DNA from: Aliirhizobium wenxiniae
GTDB taxonomy: Bacteria > Pseudomonadota > Alphaproteobacteria > Rhizobiales > Rhizobiaceae
Direction of reading: 5' to 3'
Length of the DNA stretch: 64,000 nt
Assembly: GCF_019511445.1 (NCBI RefSeq)
Contig: NZ_JAEUAN010000001.1
Location: 310,001 to 374,000, forward strand
Numbering within the stretch: the stretch's first letter is position 1; every line of letters starts with the position of its first letter. The translations under genes were made by a program, and so were the position numbers. Under the pieces are notes generated by a model. It was not told the DNA's origin and did not search any database. It worked only from the letters and a program-made list of their open reading frames with translations. Shown one piece after another: positions 61,769 through 64,000 of the stretch.

Positions 61769-61840
61769 GGGAATGCTCATCACGAAGAGATTACGGCGTT
61801 TCACAAGGAGTGTGAGGCGTCGCTTCTGAAACTGTGGCAT

Positions 61841-61866
61841 AAAAAAACCCGGCAATCCTGCCGGGC
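61841..61866 (-). terminator. Terminator of the cold-shock gene
   Basis: On the minus strand CCCGGCA-GGAT-TGCCGGG runs into seven T. It lies 28 bases after the csp stop. Confidence 0.9.
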
Positions 61867-61893
61867 CTCAACTTTGGTGAAAGCCTCGCAGGC

Positions 61894-62109
61894 TTAGCCG
61901 TCGATCTGCAGGTTAACGGCCTTCGGGCCTTTACCGCGGCGATCCGGCTCCGTGTCGAAGCTTACTTTCTGGTTTTCAGAAAGACCGGACAGGCCAGACG
62001 CCTGGACGGCAGAAATGTGGACGAAGATATCGGCGCCGCCATTATCTGGCTTGATAAAGCCGAAGCCTTTGTCGGTATTGAAGAATTTTACAGTGCCAGT
62101 TTCGGCCAT
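61894..62109 (-). CDS. Cold-shock domain protein
   Basis: 71 residues, a complete CspA-type OB fold. RNP1 is KGFGFIKPD and RNP2 DIFVHISAV. It binds single-stranded RNA/DNA and melts RNA structure. The ATG giving MAETGTVKFF is the family's start. The long untranslated region upstream (62110 onward) may hold a temperature-sensitive leader as in cspA genes. Confidence 0.93.
   Translation of the reverse strand: MAETGTVKFFNTDKGFGFIKPDNGGADIFVHISAVQASGLSGLSENQKVSFDTEPDRRGKGPKAVNLQIDG

Positions 62110-64000
<1,891 letters not shown>

Overview
The window is a contiguous piece of chromosome from an alphaproteobacterium, most likely a member of the Rhizobiaceae (Rhizobium/Agrobacterium group). The evidence is high GC throughout, dense short overlaps of the ATGA type, the gene sets DUF1285-nudL-cca, moxR-DUF58-DUF4159, petABC and lgt-midA-pgeF, and two intergenic palindromic elements that look like the rhizobial mosaic repeats (RIME family). 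It is mostly core genome. I see no rRNA, tRNA, CRISPR array, insertion sequence or prophage. Both ends cut genes: leuA lacks its 5' end and an aspartate aminotransferase (aatA) lacks its 3' end.

Region by region. 1-9.9 kb: the 3' end of leuA, an ECF sigma/anti-sigma pair, a metallophosphoesterase, a Nudix hydrolase, a glutathionyl-hydroquinone reductase, acetyltransferases, an MFS transporter, and a Tat-exported metallo-beta-lactamase-fold hydrolase divergent from a LysR regulator. 9.9-16.8 kb: a four-gene operon of MoxR ATPase, DUF58 protein and two large membrane proteins with von Willebrand A-like motifs, with a GNAT gene fused translationally to its end. 16.9-23.8 kb: RNA and coenzyme maintenance (DUF1285, CoA pyrophosphatase, CCA-adding enzyme), hemF, a Na/Pi cotransporter and trmL. 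24-30 kb: two paralogous ABC exporter half-transporters with a chemotaxis receptor between them. 31-35 kb: the cytochrome bc1 operon petABC, preceded by a perfect FNR/FixK-type box and a short upstream ORF, then apt. 35-40.6 kb: Nudix, arginase-like, LysE, two MaoC-like proteins, ychF, clpS and pth. 40.6-47.7 kb: a cyclic-di-GMP signalling area with two GGDEF-EAL proteins on either side of rplY, one of them paired with an orphan periplasmic solute-binding protein. 47.8-57.8 kb: zinc-ribbon protein, a double-Kazal lipoprotein, prs, lipoprotein, the lgt-midA-pgeF-M24 operon, ubiK, ybjN-like, proC, csaA and a low-GC orphan. 57.8-64 kb: a MarR/OmpR-family regulator/histidine kinase operon interrupted by a RIME-like element, a small membrane protein, an MBL hydrolase, a cold-shock protein, a long non-coding stretch and aatA.

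The themes are respiration and its control (petABC, hemF, a petP/petR-like regulator pair, FixK-type box), envelope maintenance (lgt, MoxR/vWA system, ABC exporters), second-messenger signalling, and RNA or nucleotide housekeeping. The most promising unexplained items are the solute-binding protein/GGDEF-EAL pair inserted between rplY and pth, the two short ORFs with strong ribosome-binding sites in front of petA and the first ABC gene, the double-Kazal lipoprotein with a tandem-repeat linker, and several enzyme-fold proteins that have lost metal ligands (M24 and arginase-like).
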